DNA of 64,000 nucleotides from positions 60,043 to 124,042 of the forward strand of contig JAUWMV010000003.1 in assembly GCA_030613005.1 (NCBI GenBank), given 5' to 3'. This DNA is from a bacterium (GTDB lineage: Bacteria; UBP14; UBA6098; B30-G16). A program made the position numbers and the translations under genes. Below, piece by piece: positions 1 to 9,194 of this stretch; the first letter of the stretch is position 1, and each line of letters opens with the position of its first letter. The notes beneath the pieces are model-generated. The model saw only the letters and a list, made by a program, of their open reading frames with translations, was not told the origin of the DNA and made no database searches.

Positions 1-1055
1 GCAATCCCTTGCTTGTCGAGACTTTAGTGGAATTTATGATTTCAAAAGGAGCACGCCTTGCACATCCTGGGGAATTTACAATGCGAGGGTTGCTAAACGG
101 CAAGATGGATCTCCTCGATGCTGAATCTGTTTCTGCGGTTATAGAAGCTCGAACTCTTAGATCGATCTCTGCAGTTAAAAGGATTACATCGGTTAATAGA
201 GAACTGAAAGGGCTCTATGAGAAAATTCGGGGAATATTGGTCGAGATAACTGTAGTATTAGAATTCCCCGAGGATGAAATTACCCATGTTGATGTAAAAG
301 AATGGTTGAATAAATTAAGCAAAATTTATGATTATTTAGATGATTTTATGTGTCGAGCGAGGAACTCTCAGGCATTGACAACAGGTCTAACGGTTGCAAT
401 TGCTGGTCCTCCCAATGTTGGAAAATCCACTCTATTCAATAGGATAATAGGATCAGAGCGAGCAATTGTTACACCGCATCCCGGAACAACAAGAGATATA
501 ATTGAAGCTATTGTTGAGTTGGAGGGAGTACCAGTAAAATTGCTGGACACTGCTGGACTAAGGAAGTCGGAGCATCCAATTGAGAATGAGGGTATTATGC
601 GAGCACAAACTGCAATTGAGAATGCAGACCTTTTACTTTGGGTAATCGATTCCAGTGTCCAATTGCCAGTTTCGATACCGAAGCATCAAAATTCTTTAAT
701 TGTAATAAATAAGGCGGATTTAGAAATATCTGATGAAATTTTGAAAAAATTTTCTGACTCACCAAAGATTTCTGCGCTGACAGGCGAGGGTCTGCAGATG
801 CTTTTAGAACTCGTTTCGCACAAAGTAATTAATGTTCCTTTAGATGCGTTAATTGTATCCATTAGAACGCAAAACTTTGTATCCAAATCGAAGGAATCAC
901 TTGAGAACTGCATCGATGCGCTATCGAAGGAATACGTTGATGTAGCGCAGGTTATGCTTGAAAAAGCAGACATGCAAATGTCACAACTTTTTGAGCCTGT
1001 CGGTTGCGTCGATATATATGAAGAGGTTTTTTCTCGTTTTTGTGTGGGGAAATAG
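1..1055 (+). CDS. mnmE: tRNA modification GTPase MnmE (5' end cut by window)
   Basis: Acts with MnmG to install the carboxymethylaminomethyl (or aminomethyl) group on U34 of tRNAs read in the cytoplasm. The frame is open from base 3, so the start codon and the N-terminal folate-binding part lie outside the window. What is visible is the end of the N-terminal domain, then the helical domain with an inserted G domain: G1 GPPNVGKS (about base 400-430), the PGTTRD switch, DTAG (G3), NKAD (G4), and the C-terminal motif CVGK, whose Cys is the family catalytic residue. It ends 22 bases before the convergent methyltransferase gene. All GTPase motifs are intact. Identification is firm. Confidence 0.96.
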   Translation, partial: NPLLVETLVEFMISKGARLAHPGEFTMRGLLNGKMDLLDAESVSAVIEARTLRSISAVKRITSVNRELKGLYEKIRGILVEITVVLEFPEDEITHVDVKEWLNKLSKIYDYLDDFMCRARNSQALTTGLTVAIAGPPNVGKSTLFNRIIGSERAIVTPHPGTTRDIIEAIVELEGVPVKLLDTAGLRKSEHPIENEGIMRAQTAIENADLLLWVIDSSVQLPVSIPKHQNSLIVINKADLEISDEILKKFSDSPKISALTGEGLQMLLELVSHKVINVPLDALIVSIRTQNFVSKSKESLENCIDALSKEYVDVAQVMLEKADMQMSQLFEPVGCVDIYEEVFSRFCVGK

Positions 1056-1077
1056 GAAAAGTTTGGATACAAAATTC

Positions 1078-1914
1078 TCAAAGATCTTCGATTATTTTTT
1101 TATTTAATTCATATAATGCAATAGAACCTGCAACTCCTGCATTAAGGGAATCGATTTTGTTATTTATTGGAATTGTTAATTGTACATCGAGCAATTCTGC
1201 GATTTCACTTTGTATTCCTGCACCTTCGCTGCCAATCACCAGAAGTATTTTCTCGGGTGGTTTGAAATTCGAAATAGGTATTGCATCATCTGAAACTACT
1301 GTTCCAACAATCATGAAATTGTATTGTTTAAAACGATGTATTATGTCAACAGGATCTCTATGTCCCAGATCGAGAATTGGAATTTGGAGGAATGCACCTG
1401 CTGTAGCTCGAAGGACTTTTGGATTGTATAGTTTTGCATTATCTTTTCCGATAATAATTGCCTGGGCATCGAATGCAATCCCTGACCTTATAAGCGTTCC
1501 AGTATTACCGGGGTCTTGTATCCCGTCAAGATAGACTATAATCCCTTTTTTCAGGAGCATATCGGTTAATATTGAACTATCACTATGATCTGGCAAGCTT
1601 AGTATTGCGATAACACCTTGATGAGATTCAGTCTCAGAAATTCTGATCATCTGATTTCGTTTAATTAATCTTATCGGGATTGAAATTGAGTTAGAAAGCT
1701 TTATAATAATTTCTCCCATCGGTTTTTGTGCAAAGATGGGATCAATTAATATCTCGATGACCGAATATTGCGACTTTCTGTGGAATTCCAGTGTATCACG
1801 AGCGATCCGGAAACCCTCTACAGGGAAGCATGAAAATTTCATTTGAAGTTTTCTGCACCATAGTCCACGATAATAATCAATCTCAGCCTTTGTTAATGTA
1901 TCTGCTTTATGCAT
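1078..1914 (-). CDS. TrmH/SpoU-family RNA 2'-O-ribose methyltransferase
   Basis: A SPOUT-class enzyme that uses S-adenosylmethionine to methylate a ribose 2'-OH in rRNA or tRNA. The three family motifs are present: DPGNTGTLIRSG (residues 134-145), IGSEGAGI (227-234) and the knot motif around SLNAGVAGSIAL (256-267). The 278-residue length with an extra N-terminal RNA-binding substrate domain resembles RlmB/TsnR-like members, so 23S rRNA is a likely target, but the exact nucleotide cannot be read from the sequence. The ATG lies two bases after the gmhB stop codon, so it is probably translated from the pal-to-gmhB leftward operon. Confidence 0.9.
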   Translation of the reverse strand: MHKADTLTKAEIDYYRGLWCRKLQMKFSCFPVEGFRIARDTLEFHRKSQYSVIEILIDPIFAQKPMGEIIIKLSNSISIPIRLIKRNQMIRISETESHQGVIAILSLPDHSDSSILTDMLLKKGIIVYLDGIQDPGNTGTLIRSGIAFDAQAIIIGKDNAKLYNPKVLRATAGAFLQIPILDLGHRDPVDIIHRFKQYNFMIVGTVVSDDAIPISNFKPPEKILLVIGSEGAGIQSEIAELLDVQLTIPINNKIDSLNAGVAGSIALYELNKKIIEDL

Positions 1915-1916
1915 TT

Positions 1917-2477
1917 CTATTTCTTTGTGTTTTCAATTAACCATTGAGCAGCTTCAAGAATTGTAGGTGCAATAAAATCGGCAGTTTTTTGTATAATCTC
2001 ATCCTGCTTTTCTCCCAATCCAGTTAAAACGAGAATTCCCGGCACACCAACTTTTTTCGCCAGTTGAATATCCGCTGCTCTATCGCCGATAATAGCAACC
2101 GGTTCGACATCCATATCAGCGACAGCCTGTTTGATCATACCCGGATTCGGCTTTCGACATGGGTGATTAATAGAATATTCAGGAACAATACCTTTATCGT
2201 GGTATGGACAATAATAAATCGCATCGATCCGAGCATTCTGAGAATGTAGCAATTGAATCAATCTATCATTTACAGCTTTAACATCGTTCTCGGTAAAATA
2301 TCCTCTAGCTACCCCGGACTGATTGGAAATCACAATAACATCAAAATTCTCTCGGTTAAGAATCTGAATAGCTTCGGCAGCACCTGGGAGCAATTCCACA
2401 TCTTCCGGATCGCGCAGGAAATGTTTGTCATACATTATCGTTCCGTCTCTGTCTATAAATATGGCTTTTCTTTTCAT
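1917..2477 (-). CDS. gmhB: D-glycero-D-manno-heptose 1,7-bisphosphate 7-phosphatase
   Basis: HAD-superfamily phosphatase that removes the C7 phosphate of heptose bisphosphate during ADP-heptose synthesis for the LPS inner core. Visible: DRDGT with nucleophile D9 and acid/base D11, SNQSG (51-55), CRKPNPGM with Lys109, and GDRAAD (131-136). The zinc knuckle of the family (Cys-x-His ... Cys-x-Cys in the E. coli enzyme) reads C90-P-Y-H93 ... H105-P-C107 here, so one Cys appears replaced by His. The gene overlaps the upstream heptosyltransferase by 50 bases, which suggests translational coupling and a shared role in heptose supply. The related histidinol-phosphate phosphatase fold is the alternative, but the length and the neighbour favour GmhB. 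Confidence 0.88.
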   Translation of the reverse strand: MKRKAIFIDRDGTIMYDKHFLRDPEDVELLPGAAEAIQILNRENFDVIVISNQSGVARGYFTENDVKAVNDRLIQLLHSQNARIDAIYYCPYHDKGIVPEYSINHPCRKPNPGMIKQAVADMDVEPVAIIGDRAADIQLAKKVGVPGILVLTGLGEKQDEIIQKTADFIAPTILEAAQWLIENTKK

Positions 2478-3429
2478 CGTGCGTTCTTTTTTGTTTATAC
2501 ATCGTCATAGCTTTTTCGAATACAATATCTGGTGTTATAGAGTCAAAGCAAAGTCTTGTTTTATATTTGCATTTACTCTTGCCGTGAAGTGTGCATGGTG
2601 AGCAACCGACCTGCGAAGCGACGAAAGTTGCATGTTTACCATTAGGTTTAAATCCAAGAGCGGGATGAGAAGGCCCAAAAATAGTTACAGTCGCTAATTC
2701 TAATGCCGCAGCAATGTGTGACGGTCCTGAATCGTTCCCGATAAAAATATCTCCCATGGAAATAATCCCGACAAGACCTTCTAATGTTAGTTTATTTATA
2801 TAATATATCGGCGGTTTACTAATACCATCACTAATGAAAATTACATCAAAATTGGCTTTAGTAAAATTTTCTGCAAGAATTTGAAATTTTTCTCTGTCCC
2901 ACGCTTTCAGGGGATATCGTGCGTAAGGATGAATTATTACAAGTTCATTATTGGGTATATTAGCTAATCTTTTTTTTGCTTCCGAAAGACCCTTTTGAGA
3001 TGGATATAATTTCGGATAAATATTTTCCATCGATATACCCAATTTTGATATTGCCTTGCGATGATCTTCTACTACTGAGCGCGGTTGTTTTTTACCTATA
3101 CCGTATTTTACCAAAATCCTTCGACTAAGGGAATGCTTTTCCGGTCGAATTGTTTTTCCAGATGATAAAAAAGATACTAATAAACTTCTCATGGTTCCAT
3201 GAAGATCGATTATAAAGTCAGGTTTAAAATCCTTGATTTCGCTTAATACTCGACCGATAGTGCTAAGAGGAATAATCCTTTTGATTCTCGGATCCTCGGT
3301 AAATAGCGGAGTGTATTGCGGCTTTGTAACAAATGCGATTTCTGCTCCTGCATGATTTAAGGCTTCAACTGTAGCAGATGTGAGAACAACATCCCCCAGA
3401 GAAGAGAATCTGATTATCACAGCTTTCAT
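2428..3429 (-). CDS. glycosyltransferase family 9 (heptosyltransferase-like)
   Basis: Likely transfers a heptose from ADP-heptose to the growing LPS core on the cytoplasmic side of the inner membrane. The start MKAVIIRFSSLGDVVLTS has the GT9 N-terminal signature, and the C-terminal half has the donor-site motif GNDSGPSHIAAAL followed by TIFGPSHP. A cysteine-containing segment (SQVGCSPC, then CKYKTRLC) is usual in this family. Length 333 residues is typical. The last 16 codons overlap gmhB in another frame. The gene follows the cpoB-like gene by 34 bases. Whether it is WaaC-, WaaF- or WaaQ-like cannot be settled here. Confidence 0.88.
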   Translation of the reverse strand: MKAVIIRFSSLGDVVLTSATVEALNHAGAEIAFVTKPQYTPLFTEDPRIKRIIPLSTIGRVLSEIKDFKPDFIIDLHGTMRSLLVSFLSSGKTIRPEKHSLSRRILVKYGIGKKQPRSVVEDHRKAISKLGISMENIYPKLYPSQKGLSEAKKRLANIPNNELVIIHPYARYPLKAWDREKFQILAENFTKANFDVIFISDGISKPPIYYINKLTLEGLVGIISMGDIFIGNDSGPSHIAAALELATVTIFGPSHPALGFKPNGKHATFVASQVGCSPCTLHGKSKCKYKTRLCFDSITPDIVFEKAMTMYKQKRTHDEKKSHIYRQRRNDNV

Positions 3430-3463
3430 CGAGCGATCTATCCTTATTGGCTGGTACTAATAT

Positions 3464-4219
3464 TTACCAGCTTTTAAGTTCTTTAAGCTTTTCTTTACCG
3501 AGGGGCACTTCAAGAGATTGAGGGTGATTTTTAACTAATTTTTCAAAGTATTTTTTAGCATTTTTCAGGTCGTCCATTTTCATCGATGCCATTCCAGCTT
3601 TGTATAGAGCAGCGGGAACGAATTCGCTATCAGGATTTTTCTCGATTAGATTCAAATATTCACGCCTTGCCAAAGAATATTTTCCAAGATTGTATAAACA
3701 TTCAGCCAAGTAATATTGGGCATCATCGGCGAGAATGCTGTTGGGGAAAAGAGAAAGAAATTGCTCGAAACTAATTCTTGCCAAATCGAATTTTCCTCGA
3801 TTAAAGTCGAGTTGTGCAGTTTCGAAAATCTGCCGTGCGTTAACGCTTACATTCGCTATGCTTGTATCCTCTGACATTGTTTGTGATTCTATTCTGTCAG
3901 AGATATTATCCTCCATTTTTTCTATCTGCTGAGTTAATCTGTTAACTTTAAGTCCACTTTCGCGTAATATGCTCTCGATTGTCCGCATTTGCTGCTGGGA
4001 CTGTGCCAAATCAGAATCGTAATTTGCCTGATTTTGTCTTTGTATGAATATCATTTCTACAAATAACGAGTCAAGACGTTCAAGTTGCTGGCTTTGCTTG
4101 GCGTTATTACTCACAAGATGATCCATTTGACTCTGAAACATTTTTATCTCTTGACGAGTTGCACACCCGGACAGAATTGCAACAATAAATAGTAATATAG
4201 GTAAGTTAATCTTCTTCAT
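3464..4219 (-). CDS. CpoB/YbgF-like Tol-Pal coordinator with TPR domain (lipoprotein)
   Basis: Periplasmic protein expected to work with the Tol-Pal complex in outer-membrane constriction at division. A lipoprotein signal ends at LSGC (Cys19). Then comes a Gln-rich coiled coil (about residues 25-110), a linker, and three TPR units in the C-terminal half, recognisable by AQLDFNRGKFDLARISF, AQYYLAECLYNLGKYSLA and KAGMASMKMDDLKNAKKYF. This is the domain order of YbgF/CpoB, although lipidation is unlike the soluble E. coli protein. It lies directly downstream of pal, which supports the assignment. TolQRAB are not in the window. Confidence 0.82.
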   Translation of the reverse strand: MKKINLPILLFIVAILSGCATRQEIKMFQSQMDHLVSNNAKQSQQLERLDSLFVEMIFIQRQNQANYDSDLAQSQQQMRTIESILRESGLKVNRLTQQIEKMEDNISDRIESQTMSEDTSIANVSVNARQIFETAQLDFNRGKFDLARISFEQFLSLFPNSILADDAQYYLAECLYNLGKYSLARREYLNLIEKNPDSEFVPAALYKAGMASMKMDDLKNAKKYFEKLVKNHPQSLEVPLGKEKLKELKSW

Positions 4220-4370
4220 TTTAATGATGTTGCTTTATATAATGTCAAAAATAATGACAAATAAACAATCTAAATACGCATCTGAGATACTTTTTTGACA
4301 AATGTATCCATGTGCTTTGAATAAAGTTTATTATTCGAAAGATTGTTAATATCAGTTGCTTAAGAATTAT

Positions 4371-4874
4371 TTATTCGGATATAATAATAAATTCAACTCT
4401 TCTGTTTCGATCCCAACAATCTTCGGATTTTATTGTGCAAACAGGTTTTTCTTCACCGTAACTTATTGTCTCTAATCTGCTTGCAGGTATTCCATAATTA
4501 ATTAGGAATTGTTTAACCGATTCCGCTCTCTTCTGCCCCAATGCTAAATTGTATTGTTCGGTACCTCTCTCATCGCAATGCCCCTGAAGTCTTATCGATG
4601 TTGTTGGTCTATCCATTAGTTGTTTTGCATTATCTGTAAGTGTAGTTCGGGTATCGCTTCTCAAATCATAACGGTCGAAATCAAAATAGACAGTTCTCAG
4701 CTCGAGCGGTTCCGGTTCTGGCACAGGTTCTGGTACTGGCTCCGGTTCTGGTACTGGTTCCGGTTCTGGCTCAACAATTGGCATTGGTGGTGGTGGCGGT
4801 GTTTTCTTTGGACAACCGAAAAAAGTCAGAGAGAGAACCATTAAAATAATAATTAAAAATAGGCTTCTTCGCAT
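4371..4874 (-). CDS. pal: peptidoglycan-associated lipoprotein Pal (OmpA-like)
   Basis: Outer-membrane lipoprotein that binds peptidoglycan and is part of Tol-Pal. I chose the ATG at 4874 (MRRSLF) because it has a strong AGGAGG site eight bases upstream and gives a clean signal ending at FFGC (Cys21); the frame stays open 27 codons further upstream without such a site. After Cys21 there is a low-complexity linker of alternating Glu/Pro/Val repeats (about residues 26-57), then an OmpA C-terminal domain with TVYFDFDRYDLR, GHCDERGTEQYNLALGQKRA and the peptidoglycan-contact region ending DRNRRVEFIII. Length is 167 residues. The gene is followed by the cpoB-like gene after 151 bases. Confidence 0.92.
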   Translation of the reverse strand: MRRSLFLIIILMVLSLTFFGCPKKTPPPPPMPIVEPEPEPVPEPEPVPEPVPEPEPLELRTVYFDFDRYDLRSDTRTTLTDNAKQLMDRPTTSIRLQGHCDERGTEQYNLALGQKRAESVKQFLINYGIPASRLETISYGEEKPVCTIKSEDCWDRNRRVEFIIISE

Positions 4875-5087
4875 ATCGCCTCCTTTTTTTATCTCGCATT
4901 TCTTTTTAAATATCCTACATTCATAACTAACAAATTCGTTTAACCAAGTCAACACAAAACTGAAAAAAACACTAAAGATTTTTTTTCAGATCGTTACCTC
5001 TGAGATTATGAAAATAACTAAACTGTTACTTTAAGTATAATTAGTATATATAATTGAAAAAATATGAAAAATAATTTAGGAGAAAAA

Positions 5088-6539
5088 ATGGTCAGAGTAA
5101 GATTTGCACCGTCTCCGACGGGATTACCACATGTAGGTAATATCAGAACAGCACTTTTTAACTGGCTTTTTGCAAGACATCATGCTGGTAAAGTTATACT
5201 GAGAATCGAGGACACAGATAGAGAACGCTTCGACCCAGAAGCTCTGAATGCTATAATGTTCGGTCTTAGGTGGCTTGGTTTGGATTGGGATGAAGGTCCT
5301 GAAGTGGGTGGACTGTTCGGTCCGTATTTTCAGTCGGAAAGGCTCGATATCTACCATAAGTTCGCAAGGGAGCTTGTGGAAAAAGGTAAGGCGTATTATT
5401 GCAATTGCTCAACTGAAAGACTGGATCGTGTTCGAAATGAGCTCCGTGAAAAAGGATTACCACCAATGTATGATAGACATTGCAGGGAACTCAGTATTGA
5501 CAGCGATCCCACAGACCACAATACAGTTGTGAGACTTAAGGTTCCTTTATGGGGAAAGACCTCTTTGCGTGATGAACTTCGAGGAGAAATATTGTTTGAT
5601 AATTCTACATTTGACGATATTGTACTAATTAAATCGGATAGTTTTCCAACGTATCATTTTGCAGTAGTCTGCGATGATCATCTTATGGAGATATCGCACA
5701 TTTTCCGCGGTGAAGAGTGGATTCCCAGTGCAGGGAAACATGTGATTCTTTTCAATGCATTCGACTGGGAAATTCCCCAAATGGTTCATTTGCCCATGAT
5801 TTTAGGTCCCGATAGAGCGAAGTTATCAAAAAGGCATGGCGCAACTGCAATAACAGAATTTGTTAAAGTAGGAATAATGCCTCAGGCTATGCTCAATTTC
5901 TTGACACTTTTGGGTTGGTCTTCTAAGGATGATACAGAGATATTCGATGTAGAGGAAATTATAAAGCGTTTTGATCTCAATGGAATTAACACATCACCGT
6001 CTGTTTTCGATTTCGAGAAGCTTAACTGGATGAACAGTGAATATATACGAAAACTTACACCCTCTGAATTAACGAAAAAGCTCAAACCGTATTATATAGA
6101 ATGGGATTGGCTTAAGGATGATGATGAAATATCTGAAGGGTATCTAGATCGAGTATCCAAGATAATGCAAGAGCGACTCAGAAAATTCACAGACATGAAA
6201 AGTCTTGGTCGATTTTTCTTTATTGAACCTGAGGAATACGATCCAAAGGGCATTAAGAATAATTTTAAGCTAATTGTTGCGGATAGAATTATGGAAGTTG
6301 CACAGCGATTTGAAAATTTGGAAAAATGGGATGAAGAATCCATTGAAAATGTTGTTCGAGAATATGCTAAACAATTAGGTTTAGGAGCAGGAAAGATCAT
6401 TCATCCTATTCGGCTTGCATCCTCAGGACTTAGAATGGGACCTAGTCTGTTCGAAATGCTAATTATTTTAGGCAAAGATAAGGTGGTGAAAAGATTGCGA
6501 AAAGCTGCAGCATGGATTAAAGATAATATTATGGAGTAA
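5088..6539 (+). CDS. gltX: glutamyl-tRNA synthetase
   Basis: Class I aminoacyl-tRNA synthetase that charges tRNA with glutamate. ATG at 5088 is chosen over the one at 5064 because TAGGAG sits five bases upstream of it and the protein then starts MVRVRFAPSPTG, as in the family (483 residues). The HIGH-type motif is HVGN (about residues 15-18), the KMSKS-type motif is KLSKR (245-249), and a Cys-x-Cys plus a later Cys (105, 107 and 132) match part of the zinc site of some GluRS. A lone gatC is present at 33.6 kb, so the enzyme may be non-discriminating and feed the amidotransferase route to Gln-tRNA, but that is inference. Confidence 0.96.
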   Translation: MVRVRFAPSPTGLPHVGNIRTALFNWLFARHHAGKVILRIEDTDRERFDPEALNAIMFGLRWLGLDWDEGPEVGGLFGPYFQSERLDIYHKFARELVEKGKAYYCNCSTERLDRVRNELREKGLPPMYDRHCRELSIDSDPTDHNTVVRLKVPLWGKTSLRDELRGEILFDNSTFDDIVLIKSDSFPTYHFAVVCDDHLMEISHIFRGEEWIPSAGKHVILFNAFDWEIPQMVHLPMILGPDRAKLSKRHGATAITEFVKVGIMPQAMLNFLTLLGWSSKDDTEIFDVEEIIKRFDLNGINTSPSVFDFEKLNWMNSEYIRKLTPSELTKKLKPYYIEWDWLKDDDEISEGYLDRVSKIMQERLRKFTDMKSLGRFFFIEPEEYDPKGIKNNFKLIVADRIMEVAQRFENLEKWDEESIENVVREYAKQLGLGAGKIIHPIRLASSGLRMGPSLFEMLIILGKDKVVKRLRKAAAWIKDNIME

Positions 6540-6752
6540 AGACTAAGTTGAGCAAACTTCAATATTTTTAATTGTATATTTAATTATCTATTTCTGCACT
6601 TTATTGTAAAGATTATAGTTACGATTTAGTTTCTTTGGTCGACCGAAAATAGGAAATTCGAATTCACATTTTTCGAATATTTACATAAAACTTCAAACTA
6701 CTTTTATTTGTATAACAGATAATGTATATTTTAGCAGTATTAGGAGGGAGTA

Positions 6753-8030
6753 ATGTCGATAATAACAGGTGTCTGGGGAAGACAGATATTGGATTCAAGA
6801 GGGAATCCCACAGTAGAAGTAGAAATCGAGGTGGAAAGCGGTTTTCTGGGAAAAGCCGCAGTACCGGCAGGAGCATCTACCGGCAAACGTGAAGCTTTGG
6901 AACTACGCGATAAAAAGCACGAGTGGCTCGGGAAAGGTGTTGATAATGCTGTGAACAACATTAATGAGCATATTGCTCCAGCGATTCTTGAGCTTGAATC
7001 TACAGATCAGCGGGGGCTTGACTTATTATTGCTCTCTTTAGATGGAACCGAGAATAAATCTAAGCTCGGTGCAAATTCAATATTGGCAGTGAGCATGGCT
7101 GTAGCGAGAGTATCTGCAATGGAGTTGGGTATCCCGTTGTATCAATATTTGGGTGGCGTTGGCGCACATATTTTGCCCATTCCATTTATGAATATTATAA
7201 ACGGAGGAGCTCATGCTACAAATAACCTTGATATTCAAGAATTTATGATCGTTCCAGCTGGGTTCCCTACCTATCACAGTGCATTGAGAGCTGGTTCGGA
7301 AATCTATCATAACTTGAAAAAAACTCTTGTGGAACGCAATCTTGCTGGAGGTGTTGGTGATGAGGGTGGTTTCGCACCTGAGCTTGAAAACAACGAGGAA
7401 GCGTTAACTCTGATAGTTGAAGCCATTAAACGTGCAGGATATGAATTCGGGAAGGAAATTTTTCTGGCATTAGATGTTGCAGCCAGTGAATTTTTCGATA
7501 ACGATAAATACGATTTTGAAAGCTCATTGCGAACATCCGAGGATATGATCGACTATTACGAGGAATTGGTTAGCAAATTTCCTATAATATCCATCGAGGA
7601 CGGACTTGCCGAAGATGATTGGGATGGTTGGGAAAAACTTACTACGAGATTAGGTAATTCACTTCAATTGGTTGGGGATGATATTTTTGTGACTAATCCT
7701 CAAATAATTGCTGAGGGTATAAGGCTCAAAATTGCCAATTCAGTGCTTATCAAACTCAACCAGATCGGTTCAGTTACCGAGACGCTCGAGGCTGTGGAGA
7801 TGGCTCACCGTGTGGGTTGGAATACAATTATATCTCATCGCAGTGGTGAGACATCAGATACATTTATAGCAGATCTTGCTGTCGCTGTTAACTCCGGTCA
7901 GATAAAGACCGGTGCTCCTTGTCGTTCTGAACGGGTCGCCAAATATAACCAGCTACTTAGAATCGAGGAGGAAATGGGAGAGGCTGGAAATTTCGCAAAT
8001 AAAAATCAACTTTATCCATGGATAGCATAA
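6753..8030 (+). CDS. eno: enolase
   Basis: Interconverts 2-phosphoglycerate and phosphoenolpyruvate in glycolysis and gluconeogenesis. The 425-residue protein is full length, starting [20 protein letters not shown]. Visible are [26 protein letters not shown] (catalytic Glu), metal-binding acidic residues in [21 protein letters not shown] and [10 protein letters not shown], the catalytic-Lys segment [17 protein letters not shown], and [19 protein letters not shown] strong AGGAGG site precedes the ATG. The gene stands alone, with a 213-base gap upstream and a 452-base gap downstream, so it is probably its own transcription unit. Confidence 0.98.
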   Translation: MSIITGVWGRQILDSRGNPTVEVEIEVESGFLGKAAVPAGASTGKREALELRDKKHEWLGKGVDNAVNNINEHIAPAILELESTDQRGLDLLLLSLDGTENKSKLGANSILAVSMAVARVSAMELGIPLYQYLGGVGAHILPIPFMNIINGGAHATNNLDIQEFMIVPAGFPTYHSALRAGSEIYHNLKKTLVERNLAGGVGDEGGFAPELENNEEALTLIVEAIKRAGYEFGKEIFLALDVAASEFFDNDKYDFESSLRTSEDMIDYYEELVSKFPIISIEDGLAEDDWDGWEKLTTRLGNSLQLVGDDIFVTNPQIIAEGIRLKIANSVLIKLNQIGSVTETLEAVEMAHRVGWNTIISHRSGETSDTFIADLAVAVNSGQIKTGAPCRSERVAKYNQLLRIEEEMGEAGNFANKNQLYPWIA

Positions 8031-8482
8031 TTAGTCATAATACGTAAAGTATCTACATATTAAATTTGCTTGGTTTGCTGACGAGTAAAACACTTGAAAC
8101 CAAGTGGCATTTATAAGTCATTAGGATAACTATGGGATGAACTTGATGCTCAACTCGACACCTTAAGGGTAAAGAATTCTAGAACAAACCCACCCAAAAG
8201 TGTCACATTGCAAAGGTTTTTAATCAATTTACTTATTTAATCAAAGTATCAATAAATATTAATCATTTAATATATTCTTATAGAATCACTGAAAGTGTAA
8301 ATAAACCTTAAGCATCATAATTATAGCAGTTAGGTTATCGAGTATTTTTCGGAATAAGTCATAGACATTTCAAGCAATGATTTTTTTAATTGAAGAATTT
8401 TTTCGATGTTACAAATTAACCTTGCACAAATGATATCCACAAAGATAATTCTTAGATGTATAAACACAACTAAGGAGGATTA
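8031..8482. other. 452-base intergenic region with two competing hairpins
   Basis: No gene is supported here. Near the eno end there is a perfect 8-bp inverted repeat, CTTGGTTT (8069-8076) with AAACCAAG (8097-8104). The second arm overlaps a 6-bp hairpin CACTTG (8091-8096) with CAAGTG (8101-8106), so the two structures cannot form at once. No T-run follows, so a standard terminator is not shown. The rest is very AT-rich up to the AAGGAGG site of the nitroreductase gene. Confidence 0.5.
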
Positions 8483-9019
8483 ATGGAATTTTACGATGTA
8501 ATGAAAAAACGAAGAAGCATCCGAAGTTTCAACCGCACACCAATAGAACCGGAGAAGCTTCGACGAATAATGGAAGCCGTTCAAGTTGCTCCATCCGCCA
8601 ATCACGTTCAGCCCTGGAAATTTATTGTAGTAACCGATCCAAATCAAATAAAGCGAGTAACTGATGCTGCTCGAGGTCAAACTTTTGTGGGAGAAGCACC
8701 TATTATTATTGCCGCTGTGGGTTTTCCAAAGGATAAAATGAGTTCTAATGGTAATGTTGCGCACATGGTCGATTTGGGTATTGCCGGCGAACATCTCGCT
8801 CTGGCGGTTGCTGCGGAAGGTCTTGCGACATGTTGGATTGCTGCGTTAGATCAGGAGAAAATGTGTAATGTGCTGAATATTCCCACAAATGCACGTGTAG
8901 TAGCCGTTTTTCCCGTTGGTTACAGTTCTGTTGAACCGTATTCAAAATCGCGTAAAACCCTTGCTCAGATTACTGCATTAAACACCTGGGATGGTCAACC
9001 ACCGGATTGGGCAAAGTAA
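8483..9019 (+). CDS. nitroreductase-family flavoprotein
   Basis: FMN-dependent NAD(P)H oxidoreductase of the nitroreductase fold, 178 residues. The N-terminal FMN phosphate-binding motif KKRRSIRSF is clear, followed by APSANHVQPWKFIVV, and the second FMN-contact region AGEHLALAVAAEGLATCWI. The C-terminal end has PVGYSSVEPYSKSRK, typical of small members active as nitroreductases or enone/NAD(P)H oxidases. The substrate cannot be inferred. Translation starts at ATG behind AAGGAGG. It is not obviously in an operon; yebC follows after 175 bases. Confidence 0.9.
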   Translation: MEFYDVMKKRRSIRSFNRTPIEPEKLRRIMEAVQVAPSANHVQPWKFIVVTDPNQIKRVTDAARGQTFVGEAPIIIAAVGFPKDKMSSNGNVAHMVDLGIAGEHLALAVAAEGLATCWIAALDQEKMCNVLNIPTNARVVAVFPVGYSSVEPYSKSRKTLAQITALNTWDGQPPDWAK

Positions 9020-9194
9020 AACTATATTATTATGAATAAAAGTTAGCGGAAGTTATCCAATTGTGTAAATATTTTTTCAAGGAAAAATTGCAAAATAATC
9101 ACACACATCGATTCAACTCATATTTCTTGTTTTGATAATTGTACTTCATCGATATTATATAATAATTTGATATTAAACTTAATTGGAGGTTTTT

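Noticed and set aside
1040..1534. 164-codon frame on the plus strand opposite the TrmH-family gene
   Set aside because: A shadow of a gene with all motifs intact; composition is not protein-like and it overlaps the mnmE end.
4620..4844. Trp/Phe-rich small frame opposite pal
   Set aside because: It is the reverse reading of the Glu/Pro repeat linker of Pal.
8069..8104. Hammerhead-ribozyme-like core: CTGACGAG followed by GAAAC inside the inverted repeat after eno
   Set aside because: A stem III-like helix exists (CTTGG/CCAAG), but there is no room for stem I between it and CTGACGA, and stem II would rest on mismatched pairs. Probably chance.
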